From positions 708,001 to 772,000 of the forward strand of contig CALYLW010000212.1 of the NCBI GenBank assembly GCA_944989445.1: a stretch of DNA of 64,000 nucleotides. The letters are read 5' to 3'. Numbering within the stretch: the stretch's first letter is position 1; the number at the start of each line of letters is the position of its first letter. Origin of the DNA: Ampullaceana balthica. Taxonomy: Eukaryota; Mollusca; Gastropoda; Lymnaeidae. The position numbers were made by a program, and so were the translations under genes. Positions 1 through 11,349 of the stretch are shown piece after piece. The notes below the pieces were generated by a model. It made no database searches, was not told the origin of the DNA, and saw only the letters and a list, made by a program, of their open reading frames with translations.

Positions 1-960
1 GCTTCTATCTCTCCGGAAAGCAAAAAGAGGAGGTTTTTTGAAGACCTGCTGAGTTAGAGGGTCAGCCATAAGGATTGGTCGGTTTTTGAGAATCACCTGG
101 CGGGCTTTAAAATTATGAGGATGAAAAGTTAAAATAAATTTGGATCGATCACATTGATCAGAAACAGATGATGTAAACGTGTCCTGTCTGGTCATGCCTT
201 TATTTCGATTGACAGCGGATATTAAAACTGTTTCCGGGTATGACCTCCTTCGAAAAAAGTCCAGCATTTCATTACTTTTCTCCAAAAAGTCTGCCTCATC
301 ACTGCAGAGTCTTTTAAGTCTCAATAGTTGTGAAAATGGGATAGAGCTCTTACAAGATTCAGGATGGGACGATGTGTACATAAGGAAACTATGGCTGTCT
401 GTAGACTTGTAAAAAATTGATGTGGATATTTTCTTTTCTTTTAATTTAATTTGTACATCCAAAAAATTAACAGCACTCCTATGGATTGTTGAAGTAAATT
501 TGATTGAAGCATGGAAGTTACCGACGAAGTAAATAAAACTTTGCAATTGTTGCATGTCCATTTTTGTAATTCCAATACAATCGTCAATGTATCTCCTGTA
601 GTACTCTGGAGAGATACCTTTGTAATTTTCACTCCATAGGTGTTCCAAATGGCCCATAAATATACATGCATAACTTGGTCCCATTTTCGTTCCCATAGAA
701 ACTTCACTAATTTGATAAAAAAAAACTGTCCGTTGAACTCAAACGAGTTTAAATTTAGGACCAGCTCAGTTAATCTTAGTATGGCACTTGCGGGGATCTT
801 GAGATTCGCCTTCTTTTTGAGAAATAATGAGATTGCAGAGAGGCCATCAGCATGAGGAATAGACGTGTACAATGAAGAAACGTCCATTGTAAATAGTGAA
901 TGATCTTCATTGGGAGTATGATTTCTTTCTGTCTTTTAATCCGTAGTATTAAATAAAACA
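1..960 (-). mobile_element. Penelope-like element reverse transcriptase, 5'-truncated and frameshifted
   Basis: On the minus strand an open frame runs from about 720 to the left window edge and contains MGTKMGPSYACIFMGHLE followed by the catalytic box YIDD (about 580-591). Upstream, from about 887, a second frame reads MDVSSLYTSIPHADG, the typical first RT block of Penelope-like elements. The two frames meet at a run of nine A on the plus strand (717-725), so one indel separates them. Homology fades near 930-960, so the copy seems 5'-truncated; the 3' part, where a GIY-YIG endonuclease would lie, is outside the window. Penelope assignment is by motif recognition and fairly sure; activity is unlikely. 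Confidence 0.85.
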
Positions 961-1205
961 ATATTGTTATGCTTTATTTTGTTTTTCTATCTGTTTACTT
1001 TAAATTTTGTTTGGTGTTAAGTAAACTATCAAATTATCCTTTGTTTCATAAAGTTATCCGTTTATTTTAATCTCTTTAGTAAATACAATAAAAAATTAAT
1101 AAGTAAATAAAAAGAAATATAAAAAAAAGCTTTTTTTTTAAAATTAATTGTTAATTTTAAACTAAGGTTATAATTGTCTTTATTTTAATATGTAATATTA
1201 ACTAT

Positions 1206-1463
1206 GGGGCCGTCCATAAAATACGTCATACTATTTTTTAACCATTTTTAACCCCCCTCCCCCTGTCACAAAACTCGGACACCCCCCCCCCTTAAAGTAC
1301 GTCAAACTTTTGAACACAAATGTTGTTTTTTATTAACAAAATAATTAAAATTTAATACAAAACGCCGTGACGCCACATATGGCCGGATCCCCCTCCCCCT
1401 CGGTCACCATTCCTTACACCACCTCCCCTCCGCTCGAGCGTGACGTACTTTATGGACGGCCCC
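1206..1463. mobile_element. Harbinger-like MITE, copy 1
   Basis: A 258-bp non-coding element whose ends are inverted repeats: GGGGCCGTCCATAAAATACG at the left and the reverse complement of GGGGCCGTCCATAAAGTACG at the right. It is flanked by TAT on both sides (1203-1205 and 1464-1466), a 3-bp target duplication of the TWA type expected for PIF/Harbinger elements. A second copy lies at 14210-14490 with flanking TAA, which supports the boundaries. The interior has C-rich runs and no ORF. Superfamily is inferred from the duplication only. Confidence 0.8.
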
Positions 1464-1511
1464 TATCCCGCATTGTTATATATTTTAAAGTAATTGTGTT
1501 TGACTTTAATA

Positions 1512-2150
1512 TGTGACATTTGAGATGGCGTCAATTGTCCTGAGTCACTAAGACTCTTATAGGTCCCCCTGGGGAATTCCCCGGCGACTTTCTCCCCTCC
1601 ACCAAGAAGAGCTAGCCGACGGGATACCCCCGAGACGTTCCCCTATAAGAGGGGGCCGTCTAGGCAGATGGCAGCCGCACAAGTCGATCTAGTCTGCCTC
1701 TCATGGAGTTACCTCCCACTACAGAAGGTTGTGGATTTTTCCTACTTAGACCCGCCATAGTTGCGGCGCCACCACGGCACAGGTTACGGGTCTATCTAAC
1801 CTAGGATTGTCGCAAGATAGACTTAAATAAACAGTATTATCAATTCGCAGGTTGTTTATTATTACGAACATACATTCCATTGATGAAACATCTTGTATCT
1901 TGTCCTTTGTGAACTGTTCTCCTAAATACGATAAATAATGTATTTAAAGTATATATAAATAATTTATATATTTAGCCAATATATATTTAAATGTGTACCA
2001 GTAGTCACCCATCACCATTACTTTTTAAAAATTACCGAGGTCTGCAGGTGTAGAAGCAGCATAGAGTGGGTTGTCAATATGTGCAGCAAATGCAAACTCA
2101 ATTTAAGTATGGTTTATATTAGTATTTAGAGAGTAGTCGTATATCTACAA
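1512..2150 (+). mobile_element. possible solo LTR or other GC-richer insert
   Basis: From about 1512 (TGTGACATTTGAG) the sequence turns GC-rich for about 330 bases, then an AATAAA lies near 1826. A five-base match TAATA borders 1507-1511 and 2151-2155, which would fit an LTR-type target duplication, but a five-base match in such AT-rich DNA is weak, and the proposed right end reads ACAA rather than CA. No ORF or known family is recognised. The left GC-rich part is clearly foreign in composition; the exact limits are uncertain. Confidence 0.3.
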
Positions 2151-2189
2151 TAATATAAATGCTATTTAGTGATGGATTCGGGATGGTTC

Positions 2190-2731
2190 TTTAAAATTAA
2201 AGGTGTTGAGGAAGGTAATAAATTGGTTTAGGTCGAGTGGGAAAAGATTAGGGGGGTTTGAATTTGGAGGTGTATGGGTTGGTAAGGATTGTGGTGAGTG
2301 GAGGGGGGGGTTATGTTTATTTTGATATTGGGGAGAGATTTGGGTGGGAGGTTGGGTAGTATAGTGGGAGTTAAGAGGGTGAAGTGGGGGGGTTTTAAGG
2401 TGTGAAGGTTGATGGGGGTTTTTGGGTTTTTTGGAGGTGGAGGTGGAGGGAGGTGAGAGTTTGGTGGGGTGTGTGTGTTTTGGTTGTTTGTTGTGTTGAG
2501 GTATGATGTGAGAGTAGTTGTGTGTGTGTGTTGTGTGTGGATATTTTTTTTTTGTGGGGATGGTGTGGTTTGGTTAGATATAGTGTTTGGAGGGAGGTTT
2601 GTGAGGGATGATAATAATATATAAAATATAATAATTTAGATGTGGGTGTGATTTGTATATAATGAGGATATTGTGGGAATGTGGAAGTTTTTTTTTTGTT
2701 TTATGGTTTTGGGTTTTAATTGTTTAATGTA
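2190..2731. other. cytosine-free, G/T-rich tract
   Basis: Read by eye, there is no C on the plus strand from 2235 to 2731 (about 497 bases) and only one from 2190 (position 2234). G is very high, with many runs of three to eight G and GT repeats, while flanking DNA has normal AT-rich composition with C. The tract stops shortly before the polypyrimidine tract and acceptor of the gene A exon at 2753. It has no ORF. It is either a sequence-quality artefact or a strand-asymmetric tract with strong quadruplex and R-loop potential. Confidence 0.9.
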
Positions 2732-2752
2732 CTATTTTCCTTGCTATCCCAG

Positions 2753-2947
2753 AGAAAGAGACAAATGATTTGCTGTACAGTATACAATTGTACGATGGCC
2801 ACGGTGACTTAACCTACGAAGGCAGCTCCAATGATATCATTCAGTCAGAAATTTTTATTCCACAAAAACTGAATAACCCAGTCAAGCAAGTGAGGTTAAA
2901 GGTCACCGCTGGTTCCATGGATCTCTGCCACATTCAAGTTTTCGGAG
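2753..2947 (+). CDS. Gene A exon: C-terminal half of a fucolectin-like domain
   Basis: 195 nt, phase 1 in and out, between ..CTATCCCAG and GTACGT. The peptide includes LLYSIQLYDGHGD and ends DLCHIQVFGG, the closing beta strand of the F-type lectin / F5-8C fold (compare LCEVEVYGG in gene F and LCYVEVFGG at 37721-37924, to which it is clearly paralogous). Confidence 0.8.
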
Positions 2948-5648
2948 GTACGTTCAAGAAATTTCTGCATTGGATTCCGATCTCTGCATATCAAAATGTG
3001 TCAGTTTGTTGATGTGCTGCAATGTAGGATGGTGGAGAAAGTAATTCGTTTTTATTGTATATAGATCTAATCTATAGCTTTTGTCAATTTAACAATGTGT
3101 TCTAAATAGAATATCTGCGAATAGTTATTATGATTCTTTTCTTTCGTTATTCTTCTATTTGTTAGAAGAAATTGATTTTTAAGACAGCTTGAGACCAACA
3201 CCATGATTAAAACATTAGAATTAAGAGTCTAAAGGGATGATAGGTTTAAATTTAGATTAAAATTAAAAAACATTACCCATTAAACAAAATTAAAGTATGT
3301 ATTGTTCTTGTTATGTTTTATTATTTTTGCAATGTGAATAGCAAACGACTCTGACGGCAAAGCTCTGTCGGGGCTTAAAGACAACACGAAACAGTTAAAT
3401 TGTATGGCGCGCTGGATTAACTGAAATCAAGTTTGAAGACAGTTCGCCTTCGTTTTGAAACAATCTAATTATTTTTAATTACTTTTTATCAATTAGAGGT
3501 GTTGATATTTTATGATTTTTGCAGCATTTACGTAAATGTGTATAACCAAGAGGCCTTAGTGTTGTTTAATTGTAGACGGAGTCACAACAACAAACAATTA
3601 TAATAATACAAAAATAAGCATACCTGATGTATACTATCTAGAATGCCGACCTCCATACTACGGTCCTGAATGTGAGGAAACATGTATGCTAACTTGTTTC
3701 AATGACAAATGCAACTTTGATGGTTCCTGTCATGAATGTATAGGTGACAATAAAGGAGTCCTTTGCATGGATGGTAATGTTTATTGTAGATTTTATTTGG
3801 TATTTATTCTTTGAATCTTTAAATATTTCTTCTATTGAAAGGAAAAAAGAAGCGACTGCTAAATTGGCAGTGTCAAATCTAAAATTTGCATCAATAAGTT
3901 TAAGGATATGTGACACTTTTTTCTTTAAGAAGATTAAAAAAAGCTAATATTCTTTTTCATTTTTATTATAAAGTTACTGTGTAGGGTTTTTATGACTGTT
4001 TTGTTCTCGCTGTTCACCCTTAATCAAACCAATGAGATAGTCAATGTCTTTTTTTTTCTTCCAAAGTTACTGTTGCCTCAACCACCAGTGTTAACGTCAG
4101 TAATGTGCGATTTGGGAAAAATGTTGAAAAACAAGAGCAAGGAGACTCAGGAGTAATCACACTATTCTTGATTTTTGTGCTCACACTACTAGGGTTGGCT
4201 GTTGTTGCAGTGTGGTGGAGAAGACGATGCTCTTATCAGGAAGAAGAAGGGTAAATTATAAATATGTATGCCTTTTTACATATAGAATACGCTTCATGCG
4301 GCGTTCTGGCACTACCAAAAGGACAGCGCGTGACGGGGACAAGTGGCGTGAAAAAGTGAATAGTCAGTGATAGTTCCACAATGGGCTCCAACGACCCAAA
4401 ACATGGGTAAAAGGATGAGAAGATGAACACATTTATTTGTATCAGATAGTTTTGAGTCAAATTAAGGGCTATGTAGTAAATATCTAAACGATATTTACAC
4501 CTATCTCATTTTAAGATACTTGCGTTTCAAACTGTGCGCTGTGCCGTAGACATTATATCATGATGATTTCCTGTACTTAATCTGGAAATTCATCCGACTC
4601 TAATCCATACCTTTATCCGTATTTATTGATTATATTGCCTTTTTTGAGGGGTTATGCAATGATTTTGAAACGCTTGATTTGGATTCTTGCGTAAATTGTA
4701 CAAGAAAACGTAGAGTTTTAAAGATGTTAATGACTGTTGACTGTTTCCAATTTTTGTCGTTTATCACATCGTAACTTTGAAATCGTGAAGATTATGTGTC
4801 ATTGAAAACGAAAAAAAATGATGGCTTGTAAGTCGGCGATCTTATATAATATTCGCGGTACAGTAAGCGTAGTTTTTGTTCAATCCAAAGTAGATATTGG
4901 TGTAAAATTTGTGTGGGGCAGTATATAAAAAAGTATATACTAGAATTGTGAGCTTTGTTACTCTGATTTAAAAGCTTTGGGGATATTTAGGTTGATAATA
5001 AAGAAGTATAAAATTACTTTAATTTGAAAATTTTCCATTAACACTTTCGCATTATCATTTGTTTTTACAGAAGTTTATCACTAATATCAGGGGGGAAAAC
5101 GCTAGATTTAATATAAAATATCCCATCTTTTATTATTAAATATTTATAAGCTATTAACATTGTTTGCATTACATATACAGATCGATAACAGATAACGCTG
5201 ACCTAGAGGAAGGCGCTAACAAGTAAGTAGAATAAAATTTGTAACGATGCCCACAAGATAATGTTAATCTAAAATAATGATACAGTACTTACGATTGCCA
5301 CAAAAAAAGTCACATTACAAAATTCATACTATTTTGTGAGGTTATGAATCATAACAAATTTACCAATACAAAATGTTAAATTAAAATTTAATGTAATTTT
5401 TTGTTGTTTTTTTTTGTGTGTGTTGTTTTTGTTTTTTTTTGTTTTAGTTTGCTACATCATGTAAAAAAAAACCTGTAATTTAAATAACGTTTCTCTTCAA
5501 TTTTCCTCTACCGGGAAAATACAGTTTCGAGACTGATACAGAAAGTATTTCGGCACCAAATGATGATGATGCAGATGAGGTCTCGTCCATATACTCATTA
5601 ACACTTTCAGACGCATCAAAGTCATTGAGTTTGAACTCAGAATCATGA
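2753..5648 (+). CDS. Gene A: fucolectin-like/EGF transmembrane receptor, 5' part not seen
   Basis: Five plus-strand exons with matching phases (2753-2947, 3576 or 3642-3773, 4067-4250, 5181-5222, 5525-5648) encode the 3' half of a type-I membrane protein: the C-terminal half of a lectin-like domain ending LCHIQVFGG, one six-plus-cysteine EGF-like module, a linker with a transmembrane helix and a WWRRR stop-transfer, and an acidic cytoplasmic tail ending at TGA 5646-5648. No lesion is seen. The exon order and sequences parallel 37721-40866 in gene C/D. Upstream exons (signal peptide, first lectin half) are either left of the window or lost to the elements and odd tract at 1-2731. A surface recognition role is inferred from the modules; the ligand is unknown. 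Confidence 0.75.
3576..3773 (+). CDS. Gene A exon: EGF-like module with optional 22-residue linker
   Basis: The EGF core reads ECRPPYYGPECEETC and so on with eight cysteines, and ends at a GTAATG donor after 3773. Two acceptors fit phase 1: TTGTAG before 3576 and TATCTAG before 3642. The longer form adds 22 codons, without stops, rich in Thr and Asn (one NNT glycosylation motif). The first acceptor has the better pyrimidine tract; the second gives exactly the 132-nt size of the paralogous exon at 39010-39141. Confidence 0.8.
4067..4250 (+). CDS. Gene A exon: juxtamembrane linker and transmembrane helix
   Basis: 184 nt, phase 1 in, phase 2 out (GTAAAT donor). A Ser/Thr/Val linker with an NVS sequon leads into the hydrophobic stretch ITLFLIFVLTLLGLAVVAV, then WWRRRCSYQEEE. 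The basic cluster after the helix fixes a type-I topology. The paralogous exon is 39642-39813. Confidence 0.85.
5181..5222 (+). CDS. Gene A exon: cytoplasmic tail, first part
   Basis: A 42-nt exon (phase 2 in and out) between ATATACAG and GTAAGT, encoding about 14 residues, SITDNADLEEGAN. Small, but the phases join 4250 and 5525 without a stop. Confidence 0.65.
5525..5648 (+). CDS. Gene A terminal exon: acidic, Ser-rich tail
   Basis: Follows AAATACAG; encodes FETDTESISAPNDDDADEV and a Ser/Leu-rich end with SSIYSLTL, then TGA. The single tyrosine sits in YSLT, which does not match ITIM (needs hydrophobic at +3) or YxxPhi, so no signalling motif is claimed. Confidence 0.8.
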
Positions 5649-5716
5649 CCATCAAATCATATTTTCAAAAAAAATTCTGTTTGTTTTAATAACATGAGCC
5701 CCTTCAAAAGTAATGC

Positions 5717-5722
5717 AATAAA
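5717..5722 (+). promoter_or_regulatory. Gene A polyadenylation signal
   Basis: AATAAA, about 70 nt after the gene A stop codon. Confidence 0.65.
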
Positions 5723-6173
5723 ATGTCTCAATCCAGCAGTTTAAAAATAACGTGACTTCCTCTGCAAGTAATAAAAATGCATGTACTAACATAACATACT
5801 TCTCTCCTCTTGTTATGTAGATTTATAAATATAGAAAAGTATTAACGATTATCAAAGAGTATATTGAATTATTTTTAATACGTAACTTATTTAATTATTA
5901 AATTTGTTTTGAAAACAAGCATACTAGATTTATCAAGACATTAGAAGTAATTTCTACAGTTTTAAAAACAAAATAATATCATATTACAATTTATGGTTTC
6001 TAATTTAAATTATAAAAAAAATTATTCAAATCTGTCTACTTTTTGTGTTAAGATTACCAAAAAATATTTTTTGATTTTGTACTTTCAATCGTGTAACATT
6101 TTTTTTATTAATGCCAATAAATATTTATTTTCAAACATATATTTGTCTTTTTTTTTATTTTTTTTTACTATGT
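5723..6173. other. AT-rich spacer, nothing recognised
   Basis: Between the gene A poly(A) signal and the LINE insertion. AT-rich, with T runs just before the LINE target site; no gene or repeat that I can name. Confidence 0.6.
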
Positions 6174-6185
6174 ACTTTGTAACCC

Positions 6186-9100
6186 CTCGTGGGAGATGCT
6201 GATCTTCTATCGAGCGCCTCCCCAGCCGGCGGATAGGGGAAAGCCCACCAGATATGGAGGGTACCGGGGAAATAAAATACCCGGGGTGGACCAAAATCAG
6301 CCCTACTGCCTTGTAGGAAGTGGAGGGATCCACAAAGGCTAGGGACCTAACCCGAACAAAGGCAGCTACCCATTGAGCTGTGAGGGGCAACCCCCCAAGT
6401 GGTTGTGCGCAAGGCCAACAACCCTGCCATGTAAAAAATCATAGTTACAAAAACACCGAAAAGAGTAACAAAAGACATTTCAGTCCTGGGAGAGGATGGA
6501 TTCCTTGAGGAGGAAAATATGACGCCTAATAGTGAAAGCCAAAACCTGGAAGCTATTAGGCCGACAACCATCATTTCTACCAGGACTACCACCGTCATTG
6601 GAGCTTGGAATGTCCGCACCATGTACGAGGCTGGTAAAGCTGCACAAATAGCCGCTGAGATGAGGAACTATAAGCTCACCATTCTCGGAATTAGTGAAGC
6701 AAGATGGACGGGATGGGGACAGAAGAGATTAATCTCAGGAGAGATGGTGTTATTTTCGGGTCACGAAGAAGACGATGCCCCACATACCCTGGGTGTTGCT
6801 ATGATGCTATCAAGGGCAGCGCAAGGAGCACTCATTGGATGGGAGGCCCATGGACCTAGAATTCTTTTTGCAACCTTTCGAACAAAGAAACGTAGCATCA
6901 ACCTAGATGTTATACAATGCTACGCACCAACTAATGAAAGTGATGAAGGAGACAAAGAAGAATTCTACAATAGAGTAATGACCATAGTCCAGGGTCGCCC
7001 ACGGAGGAACATCGTCGTCCTCATGGGAGACTTTAATGCCAAGATCGGCAATAGCAACACAGGGTACGAAGAGGTTATGGGACAGCAAGGGATAGGCGAG
7101 ATGAACGACAATGGTGAGAGGTTTGCTGACCTATGTGCCGCAGCAGACCTGGTCATAGGGGGGAGTATTTTCCAGCACAAGAGGATTCACAAAGCTACAT
7201 GGGTCTCACCGGACATGAGAACGATGAACCAAATAGACCATGTATGTATTTCTAAAAAATTCAGGCGATCTCTCCAAGACGTACGTGTTAAGAGGGGAGC
7301 TGATGTTGCCTCAGATCACCATCTTCTTGTGGCCAGGATGAAATTAAAACTAAAGAGACATTATACCGAGCAAACAGCATACAGGACTCGGTATAATACC
7401 TCCCTCCTGAAGGACCAAGCCAAAAAGGAAGAATTCAAAATCTCACTATTCAATAAGTTCCAAGTCCTACAAGAAATACTGGAAGATGAAACCACCGAAG
7501 GGAAATGGCAAAGCATGAAAGAAACAGTACAGTCAACATGCCAAGAAGTGCTAGGAAACAGGAAACACGCACACAAAGAATGGATGACAGCAGGTACGCT
7601 GAGTAAAATAGAAGAAAGGAAAAGAAAGAAAGCAGAAGTGAATAACAGCCGCACCCGAGCACAGAAAAACAAGGCCCAGAAGGAGTATGCAGATGCAAAT
7701 AAGGAAGTTAAGAAAAGCATCAAGAGGGACAAGAAGGAATTTGTTGATAAACTTGCTAAAGAAGCAGAGGATGCAGCTCACCAGGGGAACATGAGAGAAC
7801 TGTTTGATACCATTAAGACGCTGTCAGGGAAATTTAGCAAGGTAGAGAGACCAGTAAAGGACAAAATGGGAAACACCATACCAAGTGAGGAGCAACAGAG
7901 AGGGAGATGGAAGGAGCACTTTGAAGAGCTCCTAAACAGGCCTGAACCAAGGAATCCACCAGATATTCAACCAGCCGATAATGACCTACTAATTGACTGT
8001 AATAGTCCCACCAAAGAAGAGATTAGCAGGGCCATTAAACAACTCAGAAATGGAAAGGCTGCGGGACCCGATGGCATCCCAGCAGAGGCACTGAAGGCGG
8101 ACTTGGAAACCAGTGTGGAAATGCTGCACCCTCTGTTTATGAAGATATGGGAAGAGGAGCAAGTTCCTTCCGATTGGAAAGAGGGATACCTTATCAAGAT
8201 CCCAAAGAAGGGAGACTTAAGCTCCTGCTCGAACTACAGGGGGATCACCCTGCTGTCCATCCCAGGAAAGGTTTTCAACCGTGTACTACTTAACAGGATG
8301 AAAAACGCTGTAGACCCTCTGTTGCAGGGACGAACAAGCTGGCTTTCGCACCAACAGATCCTGCACGGACCAGATAGCGACACTGCGCATCATTCTAGAG
8401 CAGTCACTAGAGTGGAACTCACCGCTCTATGTCAACTTTGTTGACTATGAAAAAGCCTTCGACAGTGTTGACAGGCAAACCTTGTGGAGTTTGCTAAGGC
8501 ATTACGGGGTGCCACAGAAGATTACGGATATAATCAGAAACATGTACGAAGGGATAAACTGCCGAGTTATCCATGGCCAGCAGGTGACAGATGCGTTCCA
8601 GGTGAAGACTGGTGTGAGACAAGGTTGCTTGCTGTCACCATTTCTCTTCCTGTTAGCCATCGACTGGGTGATGAAAACATCTACACAGCAGAAAAGGAAT
8701 GGCATCCAATGGACCTTGTGGGATCAACTGGATGATCTTGACTTTGCTGATGATCTTGCCCTTCTTGCACATACCCAACAACAGATGCAGGAGAAAACAA
8801 ACATTGTCGCAGCCACTTCTGCTAGCATGGGTCTCAACATTCACAAAGGGAAGAGTAAAATCCTCAAGGTTAATGCCACCAGTACATCACCCATTATGCT
8901 TGAAGGAGAAGCCCTTGAGGAGGTGGACAGTTTTGTTTACCTTGGCAGCGTGGTAGATAAGCAAGGTGGTACAGATGCGGACGTCAAAATAAGGATCGGA
9001 AAAGCAAGAGCAGCCTTCCAGCAACTCAAGAATGTTTGGGTCTCTAACAACTTAGGCAGCAAGTTAAAAGTAAGGATTTTTAACGCTATGGTAAAACCTG

Positions 9101-9573
9101 TGCTGCTATATGGAGCCGAGACATGGAGAACAACGGCCGTAAACTTGACCAGAATCCAGTCCTTCATCAACAACTGTTTAAGAAGGATTCTCAGAATTCA
9201 CTGGCCAGACAAAATCAGCAACCAGGAACTGTAGCAGCGGACAAAACAGAAGCCCATTGAGGAAGAGATTCTCCAGAAGCGGTGGAGGTGGATTGGTCAT
9301 ACACTAAGGAAACATGCTCCTAACACAACAAAGCAAGCCCTGAAATGGAACCCACAGGGTAAGCGGAAAAGAGGCCGTCCAAGAAACACTTGGCGCCGAG
9401 AATTGGAGGCAGACATCAAGAGAATTGGCCATGAATGGAAGATCCTGGAGAAGCTGGCCCAGGATAGAGATGCCTGGAGGTCTCTCGTAGGTGGCCTATG
9501 CCCTTGGAGGAATCGCAGACGCCGACGATGATCGGTAGATGCCCCTCATGGACGAGAAGGCTCAACAACAACA
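6186..9573 (+). mobile_element. Nearly complete APE-type non-LTR retrotransposon (LINE)
   Basis: About 3.4 kb, flanked by the same 12 bases ACTTTGTAACCC at 6174-6185 and 9574-9585 (one base may be shared with the tail), a clear target-site duplication. It holds a short 5' leader, a single long ORF with endonuclease and reverse transcriptase, a short 3' UTR and a terminal (AAC)n tail. Base composition is visibly richer in GC than its surroundings. The endonuclease resembles the RTE/BovB-related (CFDP2-like) group; I do not assign the clade firmly. The intact duplication and few lesions suggest a fairly recent insertion. Confidence 0.92.
6519..9531 (+). pseudogene. LINE ORF: endonuclease-reverse transcriptase, one frameshift and one stop
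   Basis: The frame opens at ATG 6519. The N-terminal domain is an APE-like endonuclease: GAWNVRTMYEAG, CYAPTNESDEGD, LMGDFNAKIG and the C-terminal SDHHLL. A basic, Lys-rich linker follows, then the RT: AAGPDGIPAEAL, NYRGITLLSIPGK, VNFVDYEKAFD, GVRQGCLLSPFLF and the catalytic FADD. The frame breaks at about 8328-8331, where one extra G (CAGGGACGAA) shifts the RT into the next frame. A TAG at 9232-9234 stands where a Trp codon would fit; the same frame then stays open to TGA 9529-9531 and ends in an Arg-rich segment. Otherwise the coding potential is well kept. Confidence 0.9.
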
Positions 9574-9585
9574 ACTTTGTAACCC

Positions 9586-11349
9586 AAACAAGATATAAAA
9601 GTGAGTAGATCCTACAGTTGCGTTTGGAAATTTATTGGAAAATTGTTTTAACCTTGTAATGACATTCTTATTTAAAGAAATAATGTATTAATGTATTACA
9701 CAATTGAAATCAAATTCACATTGCCCTCTTATTGCTGGTGAATATCTTTACTGGCTATTATTTTAAAATAATTTAAACAATTTATTTTAATTACGTAAGT
9801 TAATAATTATGACAAAAAATTGTAAACAATTGCATTTCAAAAATGCATAAAAAATTATATATATATAATCTTTCAGAAATAAAAGTAAGATACATCGTTT
9901 TTCTTTTTCTTCCAATGGAATTGCGTCTTTCTTTTAATATAATGTATCATAAACATGCACATGGAGTTTCATTAACAGAAATTTTTTTACTGCATGTGTA
10001 GAAATGTGTACATTCCATTGATTACCAGTTTACCGGTTTCTTTTAGCATGTTGTAGACTTCAACACTTTGCCAACTCCTTAACCCTTAGTTTAAAAGAAT
10101 CATTCGTTGCATCCTGTTACCGTGACTTTTCTTGATCTACTGTTACTTAAATCTTCCACAGTAACGGATTTAACTGTGATCTCTGAATTATTTGGAACAG
10201 AGCGGTAAAGTTTAAAAAAAATATCTACAAAGGTATGAAGTTTTTAAATAAAACACAAAATATACAAACACATTATAGCAGTACCATTATATACGATATA
10301 TAAAACTGAAGTTTTTAAATGTATTATTATATTTATTTTTTGTGTGTGACTGTGGGTTGTACCATCCAAGATCTATATGAATTTTGGACGCTTCTAATTT
10401 TATTGCTAGGTGACCAAGTGATCAAGTGAAATTATCTGCTTTCCTGAGATAAGCAGCCTTTACTTTAAAATAAAATATTTTCTTGACTGAATAAATAATA
10501 ACATTGCTAAGAGCGATATAAAAAATATCCTGACTTGATTAACGCTATTTTGCCAGAAGTGACGAAGAGATGGATTCATATAAAAGTATAAATCCACGTT
10601 AAGGCCATCGACCTAGGTATCGATTGTCCAAACTACTGCTTAGCGTGACGTGAACCTGAGTTGTATTCAGGTGAAAGAAGAGACTGGCGCCACTTATTAC
10701 TCTAACTAAACATCAGTTAAAATGAAAATTTAGAGAACACTTAAAATCATTGTCTACCCCCGTCCCCGCAAAAAAATAAAATAAATGTTTCTTCTCATTT
10801 CTCTCGCCCACCAAGGCTCCCCCACACCCCCCCCACTTCCAGACACAATGAAATACATGTAATGTAATTAACATCGAAAGTAAACAAACAATAATAATAA
10901 CACAAATTGATCCACAAGACAATCAGAGCTAGTATACAAATAACGGGCTCATCTCCTTGACCACCCAGAGCCAGGGTAAACAAGGTTACTTCTCAACGAT
11001 ATTAAAATAAGGTTAACTGAATATAGACGGGCTAACCAGATTGCGACTTAGTTGGTTATGTGATAAAGCGTTGAGATTAATTTGAAACATATTTATGATA
11101 ATTACATCTCTGCCACCACTGTTTAAAATTGATCTTAATCGTAATTTGCAAGGTCAGTTTTCAGTCTACGAAAAGAGTAAAACCAAGGGTTTCGATTCAT
11201 GGTACTTACTTTAAGTTTTTTGGATCTGGAAAGAGACTAGGCTGTCAATGATTTATGTTAAAATTTTCTGTCGTTTTCCAATCTAAAAAAAATACTATTA
11301 TTGAGACACAACGCATTTAAAATGTAAAGCGTTACCAGAAATTTTTAAG
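9586..11349. other. AT-rich intergenic DNA, nothing recognised
   Basis: No exon with family similarity, no clear repeat family. A short C-rich patch near 10755-10840 gives spurious antisense frames. Confidence 0.55.

Noticed and set aside
1512..2150. Calling the GC-rich insert a definite solo LTR
   Set aside because: The five-base flanking match is in AT-rich DNA and the right end lacks CA; kept only as a low-confidence candidate.
4236..4460. 74-codon minus ORF overlapping the gene A membrane exon
   Set aside because: Antisense and extending into intron; the plus exon explains the sequence.
7361..7781. Several antisense ORFs inside the LINE
   Set aside because: Shadows of the Lys-rich LINE linker; low-complexity Leu/Phe/Ser composition without similarity.
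10713..10983. Two overlapping minus-strand ORFs with hydrophobic stretches
   Set aside because: Derive from a C-rich patch; no splice context, family or conserved pattern.
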